A stretch of DNA of 64,000 nucleotides from Elusimicrobiota bacterium (lineage in GTDB: Bacteria; Elusimicrobiota; Elusimicrobia; FEN-1173): positions 1,860,001 through 1,924,000 of the forward strand of contig JADJJR010000001.1 in assembly GCA_016706425.1 (NCBI GenBank). Direction: 5' to 3'. Each line of letters opens with the position of its first letter. The stretch's first letter is position 1. The notes beneath the pieces are model-generated. The model made no database searches and was not told the origin of the DNA. It saw only the letters and a program-made list of their open reading frames with translations. This document shows positions 1 through 7,600 of the stretch, one piece after another. The position numbers were made by a program, and so were the translations under genes.

Positions 1-318
1 GACGGCCCGGTCCGCCATGTCCACCACTTCGTCGGCGGAAAGAAACCGGTATTTTTCGATGGGCGCTTTGGAGATTTTGGATTGGCTGCAATAGGAGCAA
101 TCTTCCGGGCACAGACCGGATTGCAGGTTGACCAGAAAATTCATTTTGACCCGGCGGCCGAAACGAGCGCGCCGCACGCGGTGGGCGGCCGCCACCAAGT
201 CCAAAAGGTCTTCGTCGGGCCAGTCAAGAACGGCCCGCGCGTCCGCCCGGGTCAGGGGGGCGCCGGCGAGGCTTTGGTCCGCCCAAAGGCGGGGGTCCTG
301 CGTGGTGGAAAAAGGCAT
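1..318 (-). CDS. bioB: Biotin synthase BioB, N-terminal part (cut by window edge)
   Basis: Radical-SAM enzyme that inserts sulfur into dethiobiotin, the last step of biotin synthesis in the cytoplasm. The 106 visible codons contain KMNFLVNLQSGLCPEDCSYC, the BioB hallmark in which the CxxxCxxC cysteines hold the 4Fe-4S cluster that cleaves SAM, followed by SQSK and YRFLS, also typical of BioB. The start ATG at 318-316 has a GGAGG site 6 bases upstream. The gene runs off the left edge, so the second cluster ligands and C-terminus are not visible. It follows the PilZ gene on the same strand, but a palindrome resembling a biotin-repressor operator in the gap suggests its own biotin control. Confidence 0.95.
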   Translation of the reverse strand, partial: MPFSTTQDPRLWADQSLAGAPLTRADARAVLDWPDEDLLDLVAAAHRVRRARFGRRVKMNFLVNLQSGLCPEDCSYCSQSKISKAPIEKYRFLSADEVVDMADRAV

Positions 319-365
319 ATATCCTCCGTTGATTGTCGACGGAGATTGAACAAAAAGCGAGATAT

Positions 366-402
366 AATGTCAACCGTTTCCGCGATCAAAACGGTTGACA
401 TT
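366..402. promoter_or_regulatory. BirA-like biotin operator palindrome before bioB
   Basis: A perfect inverted repeat with 14-base arms (366-379 and 389-402) around a 9-base centre. The arms contain TGTCAACC and GGTTGACA, matching the BirA operator pattern TGTnAACC-spacer-GGTTnACA, with a 17-base inner spacer compared with 16 in E. coli. On the minus strand its right half also supplies a TTGACA hexamer about 80 bases before the bioB ATG, so a bound repressor would cover a plausible promoter. No birA gene is visible here, so the regulator is inferred. Confidence 0.7.
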
Positions 403-407
403 GTTTT

Positions 408-911
408 TTATTCCAGGAGGTTTTTGAGGGCGATGGGGCTCATGTATTCCGTGTGGGACGACGCCTTCCGGTACACCACCACAAACTCGAGCCCGGTGAG
501 GTGATGGTGGGGCGTTTCGGTGGGCTGAGACCAGACCACCTTGGCCACGGCGGATATTTTCTTTTTGTTTTCCAAATGAATGGACAGCGCCAACAGGGTG
601 CCGGGGGCCAACTTTTCGGCCAGGATCAGACCGGCCCCCGTCACGCTGATGTTGTCCGTCCGCGTGGGCAAATCGGGGTGCAAACCCGCCGAGGCGAGAT
701 TCGGCTCCTCGGTCAAGATCCTGTAAAGGATGGGAACTTTGAGGTCGATGCGCGGGTAGCGGCGGCTTTCGGCGTCGGGCGCCGGATCGTAGTCACGCGC
801 GGGGACCGCCGCGGGGGACGGAACCGGCGCCGGTTCCTCCACCCGCCGAATGCCTTCCGGCGTCCAATGGAATTCGTTGTTGTCGGGTTTCTTTGACGGG
901 GTGGCCGCCAT
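408..911 (-). CDS. PilZ-domain c-di-GMP receptor protein
   Basis: A 167-residue protein. After a Pro/Ala-rich N-terminal stretch of about 45 residues comes one PilZ domain (about 48-150): RRYPRIDL carries the RxxxR c-di-GMP motif and DNISVTGAG the [D/N]xSxxG motif, followed by alternating strands ending in GLEFV. PilZ proteins bind cyclic-di-GMP and alter motility, exopolysaccharide or pilus function; the partner here is unknown. No membrane segment or output domain is seen. The context fits pilus control, since two PilT-type ATPases lie in the upstream run and a GGDEF cyclase is at 47,022. A GAGGA site lies 5 bases before the ATG. The 156 bases between it and argS contain only short GC-rich inverted repeats. 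Confidence 0.9.
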   Translation of the reverse strand: MAATPSKKPDNNEFHWTPEGIRRVEEPAPVPSPAAVPARDYDPAPDAESRRYPRIDLKVPILYRILTEEPNLASAGLHPDLPTRTDNISVTGAGLILAEKLAPGTLLALSIHLENKKKISAVAKVVWSQPTETPHHHLTGLEFVVVYRKASSHTEYMSPIALKNLLE

Positions 912-1067
912 CGCGCGTCCTCGATTGTGAACCGCGCGCGAAGTCCCTCGGCGGCTGGACTCCCGATCGCGCGGTTCGACGTTAACCTCGCCTAAACATA
1001 CCCCCGCGCGGGGCCCTTTTCAATGATTTTATCTTTGAATCCGGAGGGAATATGTCGTGATTGGCGA

Positions 1068-2747
1068 CTACATTTCCTCGGGCGCGTCGACGCCGAGGAG
1101 GCCCAAACCGTTTTTGATGACCACGCGCACGCCGTCCACCAAAGCGAGGCGGAAGCGCTGTTGAGCGGGCGAGGAACCGAGAACGCGGCAGGATTCGTAA
1201 AAACGGTGATACCCCCCCGCCAATTTCAGAAGATACTCGGTGATGTGGTGGGGCGTGAAATCTTTGACGCACTGGGCGATGACGTCGGGGAACGCCGCCA
1301 GACGGACCAGGAGATCCCGCTCGGCGGGTTCCAGCGCCTCGGGCGCCGGCACCGGACCGTCCGACGCGTCCGTGCCGCCGCGTTTTGCCGCCTCCCGAAA
1401 CAGGGAGCAGCATCGCGCGTGGACGTACTTCACGTAAAAAACGGGGTTGTCGGAGGCTTGTTTCTTGGCCAAATCCAGGTCGAACTCCAAATGGCTGTTG
1501 GGGCCGCGCAGGGCGAAAAAGAACCGGGAAGCGTCTTTCCCCACTTCCTGGACCACCTCGGAAAGGGTGACGAACTCCCCCGTGCGCGTGGACATGGCGA
1601 CGGGTTTTCCGCCCCGAAGGAGTGTGACCAGCTGGTACAAAAGGATGTGCAGGCGGTCGGGATCGTGGCCCAGGGCGCGCGCGCCCGCCTTGACCCGCGC
1701 CACGTACCCGTGGTGGTCGGTTCCCCAAATGTCGATCAAGCGGTGGAACCCCCGCCGGTATTTCTCGTCGTGGTAGGCGATGTCCGAGGCAAAGTAGGTG
1801 GGGCGCTCGTCCCGGCGTTTTAAAACCCGGTCCTTGTCGTCGCCGTACTTGGTCGAAAGGAACCAGACCGCGCCGTCCTCGTCCTTGATGTCCCCGCGCT
1901 CGCGCAGGGTCCGGAAAACCGCTTCCACCCGGTCCTCTTCGTAGAGGCGCGATTCCGGGTACCAGTTTTGGTGATGAACCCCGAAAGATTCCAGATCCCG
2001 TCGAATGCCGCCCAAAATGAAGGCCAGGGCTTCGTCCCGGAAAAAGGGGATTCCCTTTCCTCGCTCCGCGCCCTTCGGATAACGGCGCATCACGTCACGG
2101 GCCACATCAATCAAATAGGCGCCCTTGTACAGGTCCTCCGGCTTCTTGGCCCGGTAAGCCTCTTTCTCCTCGTTCAACGGATAGGACGGGTCCAAACTCT
2201 CGATGCGCCACAGGACGGACGCGCCGAGGTTCTCCATCTGGTTGCCGATGTTGTTGATGTAGTACTCGGTGGTGACGTCGTAGCCGGCGTGACGGAACAG
2301 GCGGGCCAGGGAATCCCCCAGGGCGGCCCCCCGCCCGTGACCGACGTGCAGGGGTCCGTTGGGGTTGGCCGAGACGAATTCGATCAACACTTTTTCCCCG
2401 ACCGCCCCCGGCCGCCGGCCGTAATTGTCCCGTTGATCGCGCAATCGGTTCAATTCGGCCGCCAGCCCCTCGGCGCTCAACGTGATGTTCAAAAAGCCGG
2501 GTCCGGCGATTTCCGCTTTGGCGATGGGCCCGCCCCGGGGCAACCGGTCCAGAATTTCCTGGGCCACTTGGCGCGGGGCCTTGCGGACGGACTTGGCCAC
2601 GCTCAACGGGTAGTTGGACGCCCAATCCCCCGGCACGTTGGCCGGCGCGGGGTCGACGGCCACGTCCACCGCCGTGACGGCGGGGGACTGCTCGGCCGCC
2701 CAGGCCCGGACGGCCGTGGCCAGCAACTCGCGAACGGCGTTTTTCAT
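1068..2747 (-). CDS. argS: Arginyl-tRNA synthetase
   Basis: Class I synthetase charging tRNA-Arg. The 559 residues match the family length. An N-terminal additional domain occupies about 1-110; the HIGH-type signature HVGHG lies in NPNGPLHVGHGRGAALGD near residue 135; the anticodon-binding domain is C-terminal. The KMSKS loop is replaced by VAMSTRTGEF, normal for many bacterial ArgRS. The start ATG overlaps the rsfS stop by 4 bases (ATGA), so translation is probably coupled. It is the last gene of the long minus-strand run beginning at proA. Confidence 0.97.
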   Translation of the reverse strand: MKNAVRELLATAVRAWAAEQSPAVTAVDVAVDPAPANVPGDWASNYPLSVAKSVRKAPRQVAQEILDRLPRGGPIAKAEIAGPGFLNITLSAEGLAAELNRLRDQRDNYGRRPGAVGEKVLIEFVSANPNGPLHVGHGRGAALGDSLARLFRHAGYDVTTEYYINNIGNQMENLGASVLWRIESLDPSYPLNEEKEAYRAKKPEDLYKGAYLIDVARDVMRRYPKGAERGKGIPFFRDEALAFILGGIRRDLESFGVHHQNWYPESRLYEEDRVEAVFRTLRERGDIKDEDGAVWFLSTKYGDDKDRVLKRRDERPTYFASDIAYHDEKYRRGFHRLIDIWGTDHHGYVARVKAGARALGHDPDRLHILLYQLVTLLRGGKPVAMSTRTGEFVTLSEVVQEVGKDASRFFFALRGPNSHLEFDLDLAKKQASDNPVFYVKYVHARCCSLFREAAKRGGTDASDGPVPAPEALEPAERDLLVRLAAFPDVIAQCVKDFTPHHITEYLLKLAGGYHRFYESCRVLGSSPAQQRFRLALVDGVRVVIKNGLGLLGVDAPEEM

Positions 2748-3166
2748 TTGGAACGGCGCCCGCGGCGCGCGGGCGTCTTGCGCGTCCGCGGGGAAACGCG
2801 GGGGGCTTTTGCGGGCGCGGATTCAAGGGACCGGGCGTGCTCCCACAATCGCTCCAACCCGTAAAACACGCGGGCGGTCTCGGTCATCAAATGGACCACA
2901 AGGCCGCCGTAATCCAAAACTTGCCACTGACGGGACCCCCGCCCGTCCCGCCGAAGAGGGTCGAGGCCGTGGTCCGTTTTCACCCGCCGGTCAATTTCCT
3001 CTTCCACGGCGTTCATCTGGGGAGCGCTGTCCACGGTGGCCAGCAGAAAATAATCGGCCACCCCGGAAGACCCCCCGGTGTCGTAGACGCGTATGTTCCG
3101 GGCTTTTTTGTCATCGGCGGCGGCGGACGCCGTCTTGGCGACGGCGCGAAACGGAGAGGTTGTCAT
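2744..3166 (-). CDS. rsfS: Ribosomal silencing factor RsfS
   Basis: 140 residues of the RsfS/Iojap family, which binds ribosomal protein uL14 and blocks subunit joining during starvation. The core DKKARNIRVYDTGG...ADYFLLATVDSAPQMNAVEEEI, WQVLDYGGLVVHLMT and FYGLERLW is diagnostic. The C-terminal 30 residues are a basic Arg/Lys/Pro-rich tail. It overlaps the preceding cNMP gene and argS by 4 bases each. In many bacteria rsfS follows nadD directly; here nadD-yqeK is in the same run but four genes upstream, so the usual neighbourhood is stretched by the insertion of the pilT block. Confidence 0.95.
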   Translation of the reverse strand: MTTSPFRAVAKTASAAADDKKARNIRVYDTGGSSGVADYFLLATVDSAPQMNAVEEEIDRRVKTDHGLDPLRRDGRGSRQWQVLDYGGLVVHLMTETARVFYGLERLWEHARSLESAPAKAPRVSPRTRKTPARRGRRSK

Positions 3167-4128
3167 CGGTAATCCTGTCGGGCTCGGTTGAGTTTCTCCT
3201 GGGAGCGTTTTTCCAGTCGAAGGAAAGCGCTGTCAAAAGACGGGGCCACCAGATTGGCCATCCCCGCCAACATGCGGCGGTGGGCGGGGGTGAAATAGTG
3301 GGGCATGACCTCATGCGACAAAACGAAAAAACCGATGGGGCGGCGGTCCCCGGGCACGGGCACGGCGAGCAGAGAACGCAAGGACGGCCAGGCCGCCTGG
3401 GCCGTGGCGAACCGTTCGTCCGCCGGCCAATCGGTCGAAAGAGCGCACTCTTTTTTTTCCGTCAACCAAGCGAAAAGCGGGTCTTTTTCGGAGCGCGCCC
3501 CACGGTGGGCCTCGGTCCACAGCCCCTTGCCGGCGATCATCTCGTATTCCCCGGAAAAATCGTTCCACAGCCAAAACCCGGCGGTCACGGGGTCGTCGAA
3601 AGCCAAAATCACGGTGTCGAGGAGCTCCGCCCCCAAGCGGTGGGAATCCGGGTCCTGCACCAAAACGCGTCCGACGTTGAAAAAGAGCGTCATTTCCCGC
3701 GTGGTTTCCCGCAGGCGCGCGCTGAGCGCCTCGACGAAAGGCAGCAGAAGGCGCAGGGGAACCCGCGAGTCCGCGGACAGCCACGCCCGCACGTCCTCCA
3801 CCGGGAGGACGAGCAAAACCGTCGGTTCCAGGGCGACGGCCGAGGCCGAGCGGGGTTCACGCTCCAGGAGCGCCATTTCGCCGAAGAAATCGCCGGTTTG
3901 CATGACGGCCAGGGTTTTGGAAAGTCCCCGCGCCTTGTCGAGATCCTTTTGAATCGTAATTTTTCCTTCAGCGATGAAATAGACCGCGTCCCCCGGTCCC
4001 CCTTCGCCGAACACCAGGCGCCCGGCGGGTATTTTTTCTTCACGCAGGCGCTCCGCCAACCTCTCTCGCAATTCCGGCGCCACACCGGACAGCACCGGGA
4101 TAACCGCCAACCGTTCGAGGGGGATCAT
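3163..4128 (-). CDS. Cyclic-nucleotide-binding and GAF-like domain protein
   Basis: 321 residues starting at the ATG whose ATGA overlaps the stop of the upstream pilT gene. Residues about 10-130 form a cNMP-binding beta-roll (GRLVFGEGGPGDAVYFIAEG, then GDFFGEMALLEREPRSASAV with the phosphate-binding cassette Arg). Residues about 150-300 look GAF-like (SLRSLLAVPV, then IGFFVLSHE). There is no DNA-binding or kinase domain, so it is a sensor or adaptor rather than a Crp-type regulator. Position immediately after two pilus retraction ATPases suggests a role in controlling surface motility, which is inference only. Confidence 0.8.
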   Translation of the reverse strand: MIPLERLAVIPVLSGVAPELRERLAERLREEKIPAGRLVFGEGGPGDAVYFIAEGKITIQKDLDKARGLSKTLAVMQTGDFFGEMALLEREPRSASAVALEPTVLLVLPVEDVRAWLSADSRVPLRLLLPFVEALSARLRETTREMTLFFNVGRVLVQDPDSHRLGAELLDTVILAFDDPVTAGFWLWNDFSGEYEMIAGKGLWTEAHRGARSEKDPLFAWLTEKKECALSTDWPADERFATAQAAWPSLRSLLAVPVPGDRRPIGFFVLSHEVMPHYFTPAHRRMLAGMANLVAPSFDSAFLRLEKRSQEKLNRARQDYR

Positions 4129-5246
4129 CGCAGATTGATGGGGGGCCCGGAGGGCGTTGTCCCCCCCAAGAGGCCTTCGGTTTGGAGACGGATCTTGAGG
4201 TCGCCGGGATTGGGCGAATACGACAACGCTTCCTCCAGGGTGATTTGTTTCTTCGTAAGCAGACCGAGGAGGGCTTGATTGAAGGACTGCATCTTGTAGT
4301 ATTCCTGAGAATCCTCCATGGCTTTGCCGATGGCGCCGACTTTGTTGTCCTCGATCAGCTTTTGAATCGTTGGACTGTTGATCATGATCTCCTGAAGCGC
4401 GATTCGTCCGGTGTTGTCGGCCTTGCGTATCAATCGCTGGGCCATCACCCCCAGCAGGCATTTGGCCAGCTGCATCCGCACTTGGTTCTGCTGTTCGGGC
4501 GGAAAAGTGTCAATGATGCGGTCAATGGACTGCTTCGCGTCGTTGGTGTGGAGGGTGCCAAGAACCAAATGCCCCGTTTCCGCCGCGTTCATCGCGGTGG
4601 TCATGGTCTCGGCGTCGCGCAACTCCCCGATGAGAAGAACGTCCGGGTCCTGCCGAAGAGCGCGGCGAAGGCCCTGGGCAAAATCGTGGGTGTCGGTCCC
4701 GACCTCCCGCTGGTTGATGACGGCCAGCTTGTCCTCGAACACGTATTCGATCGGGTCCTCCAGGGTCACCACGTGGACGCGCTGGGTTTTGTTGATGTGG
4801 TCGATCAAGGCGGCCAAGGTCGTGGTTTTCCCAGAACCCGTCGGCCCGGTCACAAGGAAGAAGCCCTGCCGACGGCCAATGATGTCCTTCAACACCGGCG
4901 AGAGGCCGAGCCCTTCCAGGGTCGGGACGGCCGCGGGAATAAGACGGAACACAGCCCCCACGGCGCCTTTTTGGAAAAACGCGTTGCCACGGAAACGGGC
5001 GATCCCGCGCAGGTAAAAAGAAAAATCCAATTCGCGGTCCCGCTCCAGCGTGCCGCGCTGGGCGCTGTTGATGAGCGAATAGACGTAATTGATCACGTCC
5101 TGGATTTCAAGGGGCGCTTGCCCTTCCAGGGCGATGATTTCCCCCTGGACGCGCATCATGGGGGGACGGCCGGCTTTGAGGTGCAAGTCGCTCGCGCCAC
5201 GATCGTGGACCTGCTTCAAAAGATCTTGAATGGATGTGGGAGGCAT
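4125..5246 (-). CDS. pilT: Type IV pilus retraction ATPase, PilT family (second copy)
   Basis: 373-residue hexameric ATPase that depolymerises type IV pili. It has a PAS-like N-terminal domain (1-100), Walker A GPTGSGKTTT (near 130), an Asp box (VTLEDPIEYVF), Walker B DPDVLLIGELRD and His box HLVLGTLHTNDA. The PilT AIRNLIRE motif appears as TIQKLIEDN. The C-terminus ends in a Gly/Pro-rich tail. It starts one base after the stop of the other pilT copy, so the two are a tandem, diverged pair like PilT/PilU. Which of the two is the main retraction motor cannot be decided from sequence. Confidence 0.92.
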   Translation of the reverse strand: MPPTSIQDLLKQVHDRGASDLHLKAGRPPMMRVQGEIIALEGQAPLEIQDVINYVYSLINSAQRGTLERDRELDFSFYLRGIARFRGNAFFQKGAVGAVFRLIPAAVPTLEGLGLSPVLKDIIGRRQGFFLVTGPTGSGKTTTLAALIDHINKTQRVHVVTLEDPIEYVFEDKLAVINQREVGTDTHDFAQGLRRALRQDPDVLLIGELRDAETMTTAMNAAETGHLVLGTLHTNDAKQSIDRIIDTFPPEQQNQVRMQLAKCLLGVMAQRLIRKADNTGRIALQEIMINSPTIQKLIEDNKVGAIGKAMEDSQEYYKMQSFNQALLGLLTKKQITLEEALSYSPNPGDLKIRLQTEGLLGGTTPSGPPINLR

Positions 5247-5247
5247 T

Positions 5248-6345
5248 TTAATACACCGCCGATCGGGAGGACCGCGAACCGCCGGAGGAGCGGCCCGTCA
5301 TTTCCCGCAGTTTATCCGGGTCGGACGATTTGGCGACGGCGTCATCGAACGAGACGGTGCCGTCGTTGACATAATCGGCCAGGGCCCGGTCCAACGGAAT
5401 CATGCCGAACTTGGAACCCGTTTCAATGGCCTGATAGATCATGTGGGTCTTGTTTTCCCGGATCAAATTCGCGATGGCCGGGGTGACGACCATAATTTCC
5501 CGCGCCGCCACGCGGCCGGTGCCGTCGCTGGTGGGCAGCAGGGTTTGGCACACGACCCCCTTTAACACCGTCGACAACTGCACGCGGACTTGTTGCTGCT
5601 GGTGGGGCGGAAACACATCGATGATGCGGTCGACGGTCTGGGCCGCGTCGGTGGTGTGAAGGGTGGCGAAGCAAAGATGGCCGGTTTCCGCGGCCGTCAG
5701 CGCCAGAGAAATCGTTTCCAAATCGCGCATTTCCCCGATCAGGATCACGTCGGGATCTTGACGAAGCGCGTGCTTGAGGGCCTGACCGAACCCCCGGGTC
5801 GAGGCCCCGACTTCCCGCTGGCGCAGGATGCAGCGCTTGGATTCGTAGACAAATTCAATCGGATCCTCCACCGTCAGGATGTGCTGACGGCGGGCATCGT
5901 TGATCAGCTCGATAAGGCACGCCAGGGTCGTGGATTTTCCAGCGCCGGTGGCCCCCGTCACCAGGACAAGGCCACGGGGCAAATTGGCGAATTCCACGAC
6001 CGTCGGCGGAAGTTTAATCTCGTCGGCCGTGGGGATTTTGGAGGACACGACGCGGATGACGCATTCGATGCCGTTCATTTGGAGGAGCACGTTCACCCGG
6101 AATCGGGCCAACCCGGGGATGGCGACAGAACAGTCCAACTCCAGATCCTGTTCGAAGCGTTGTTTTTGTTCGTCGTACAATAGGGAGTACACCAACCGCT
6201 TGGATTCCTCGGCGGTGACGGCCGCGAACCCGTTCAATTCCATCACCTCGCCGTTCCTTCGAACGAACGGGGGCCGCCCGATCAATAGGTGGACGTCGGA
6301 CGCCCCCTGTTTCACCGCCGCGCGCAAAATGTCAATCATGTCCAT
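5248..6345 (-). CDS. pilT: Type IV pilus retraction ATPase, PilT/PilU family (first copy)
   Basis: 365 residues with the same architecture as its neighbour: Walker A GATGAGKSTT, LTVEDPIEFVYE, Walker B DPDVILIGEMRD, and His box HLCFATLHTTDA. It retains AIANLIREN, closer to the canonical PilT AIRNLIRE motif than the downstream copy. A Ser/Gly/Arg tail closes the protein. AGGAG lies 7 bases before the ATG; the gene overlaps the end of the LCP gene by 14 bases. No pilin, PilB or PilC gene is visible in this window, so the pilus assembly genes must be elsewhere. Confidence 0.92.
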   Translation of the reverse strand: MDMIDILRAAVKQGASDVHLLIGRPPFVRRNGEVMELNGFAAVTAEESKRLVYSLLYDEQKQRFEQDLELDCSVAIPGLARFRVNVLLQMNGIECVIRVVSSKIPTADEIKLPPTVVEFANLPRGLVLVTGATGAGKSTTLACLIELINDARRQHILTVEDPIEFVYESKRCILRQREVGASTRGFGQALKHALRQDPDVILIGEMRDLETISLALTAAETGHLCFATLHTTDAAQTVDRIIDVFPPHQQQQVRVQLSTVLKGVVCQTLLPTSDGTGRVAAREIMVVTPAIANLIRENKTHMIYQAIETGSKFGMIPLDRALADYVNDGTVSFDDAVAKSSDPDKLREMTGRSSGGSRSSRSAVY

Positions 6346-7600
6346 GCGAGGTCTCCTGTGCCGCTTCCCAGCGAGCCGCGGCGTCTTCTCCCAAAACCAC
6401 TTCCACGTCGGTTCTTAAGGCGGGGTCGGTGTCCGAATACAAAGAGCCCACCCCCAGGGCCTCCGCCACGCCGCGCGCGCCGTCAAAGCGACCGGACCGA
6501 TCGATCACGCGGCTTTTGGCTTGGCGCCCATTATAGTTGCCCCACTCCACGACGTCAAACCCGGCATCCCGAAGGCGCCGCGCGACCCGCAGGGCCAGCC
6601 CCCCCCGGGAGGTGGCGTTCCACACTTTGACGGTGACGCGAAGCCCCGACACCGGTTCGGTTCCGGGAGGGATCCCGGCGTCCTCCACACCCCCTTCGGC
6701 CGGGGCGAGGGGTCCGCCGCCGTTCGCCAACTGGGACAACACGTACAAGGCGCGTTCCCGGTCCATCTCCCAATAGGCGCCTTTGGGTTTGCCCGGCAAT
6801 ATCCACGGGTGAACGGCGCGGGGCGACCAGCGACGGGCTTCAAAAATCAAAAAGGCCATGTCCAACAAAGACATATTGGTCGTCACGGCACCGATGGTGT
6901 CCACCAGAACCAGCGGCCCCCGCCAAACGATATTCGGAGAGGCCGTCCGACGCACCAAGGCCCGGACAAATTCCATTTGCCGCAACACCCGGCCCCGGTC
7001 GCCGCTCCGCCCGCGAAACCGGACAAACCCCAAGGCATCGTCCCCGTTCAATAAACGCGGCCCCGTGGAAAAATGCACGTGAAAATCACCGGCGTGGTCG
7101 TCGTAATCCATCGGTTCGTCGATGGAAACGGTCACGCCCCCCAACCGATCGATGAGCCGCCGAAACCCATCGTAGTCGATTTGCACGACGTTGCGCAGGG
7201 GCAACGCCCCGCCCGCGTCCCGAAACAATTGCTCCACAGCGTTGCGCGTTTGCGCGGCCGCCCCCAGGGCGTCCTTTTGGGTGCGGTGATGGTACGCGTA
7301 GACCTCGTTGATCCGTCGGAATCGATAACCCGGGATGTCCACCCGGGTGTCCCGGGGAATGGACAAGACATCCACACGGCCCCACCGGGGTCGAACCACC
7401 CAAGCCAACAGGGTGTCCGAATGGGGCGCGTTCTCGGCCAGATCGGTGCCGAGGGCCACCCCCGTCACGGGTTCGCCCCGTCGCAGGGCGACCGCCACCG
7501 GCGAGATCGACGCCGCGAGCGCCAGGCCGACGACCGCCGCCAACCCGACACCGCCGAGCCAGCGGCCGGCTTCGGGGCTAGCCCAAACTCTTCCTTTCAC
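6332..7600 (-). CDS. LytR-CpsA-Psr (LCP) family protein with LytR C-terminal domain
   Basis: LCP enzymes transfer lipid-linked polymers to the cell wall or envelope. The chosen GTG start (7600) is preceded by a GGAG site 5 bases upstream and forms a GTGA overlap with the nadD-yqeK stop; a longer reading from a TTG at 7627 is less likely. One membrane anchor lies near residues 12-35. The LCP domain covers about 55-220 (LSIPRDTRVDIPGYRFRRIN, with the conserved Arg/Asp pyrophosphate-binding residues), and a LytR_C domain covers about 320-410. Target polymer unknown. Confidence 0.88.
   Translation of the reverse strand: MKGRVWASPEAGRWLGGVGLAAVVGLALAASISPVAVALRRGEPVTGVALGTDLAENAPHSDTLLAWVVRPRWGRVDVLSIPRDTRVDIPGYRFRRINEVYAYHHRTQKDALGAAAQTRNAVEQLFRDAGGALPLRNVVQIDYDGFRRLIDRLGGVTVSIDEPMDYDDHAGDFHVHFSTGPRLLNGDDALGFVRFRGRSGDRGRVLRQMEFVRALVRRTASPNIVWRGPLVLVDTIGAVTTNMSLLDMAFLIFEARRWSPRAVHPWILPGKPKGAYWEMDRERALYVLSQLANGGGPLAPAEGGVEDAGIPPGTEPVSGLRVTVKVWNATSRGGLALRVARRLRDAGFDVVEWGNYNGRQAKSRVIDRSGRFDGARGVAEALGVGSLYSDTDPALRTDVEVVLGEDAAARWEAAQETSHGHD

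Noticed and set aside
366..410. The bioB palindrome as a plus-strand intrinsic terminator (stem plus T run)
   Set aside because: No plus-strand gene precedes it, the stem is AT-rich, and the half-sites match the biotin operator better.
920..1025. GC-rich inverted repeats between argS and the PilZ gene as a terminator
   Set aside because: The CCCCGCGCGGGG core leaves a four-base loop and no T tract on the minus strand, so support is too weak.
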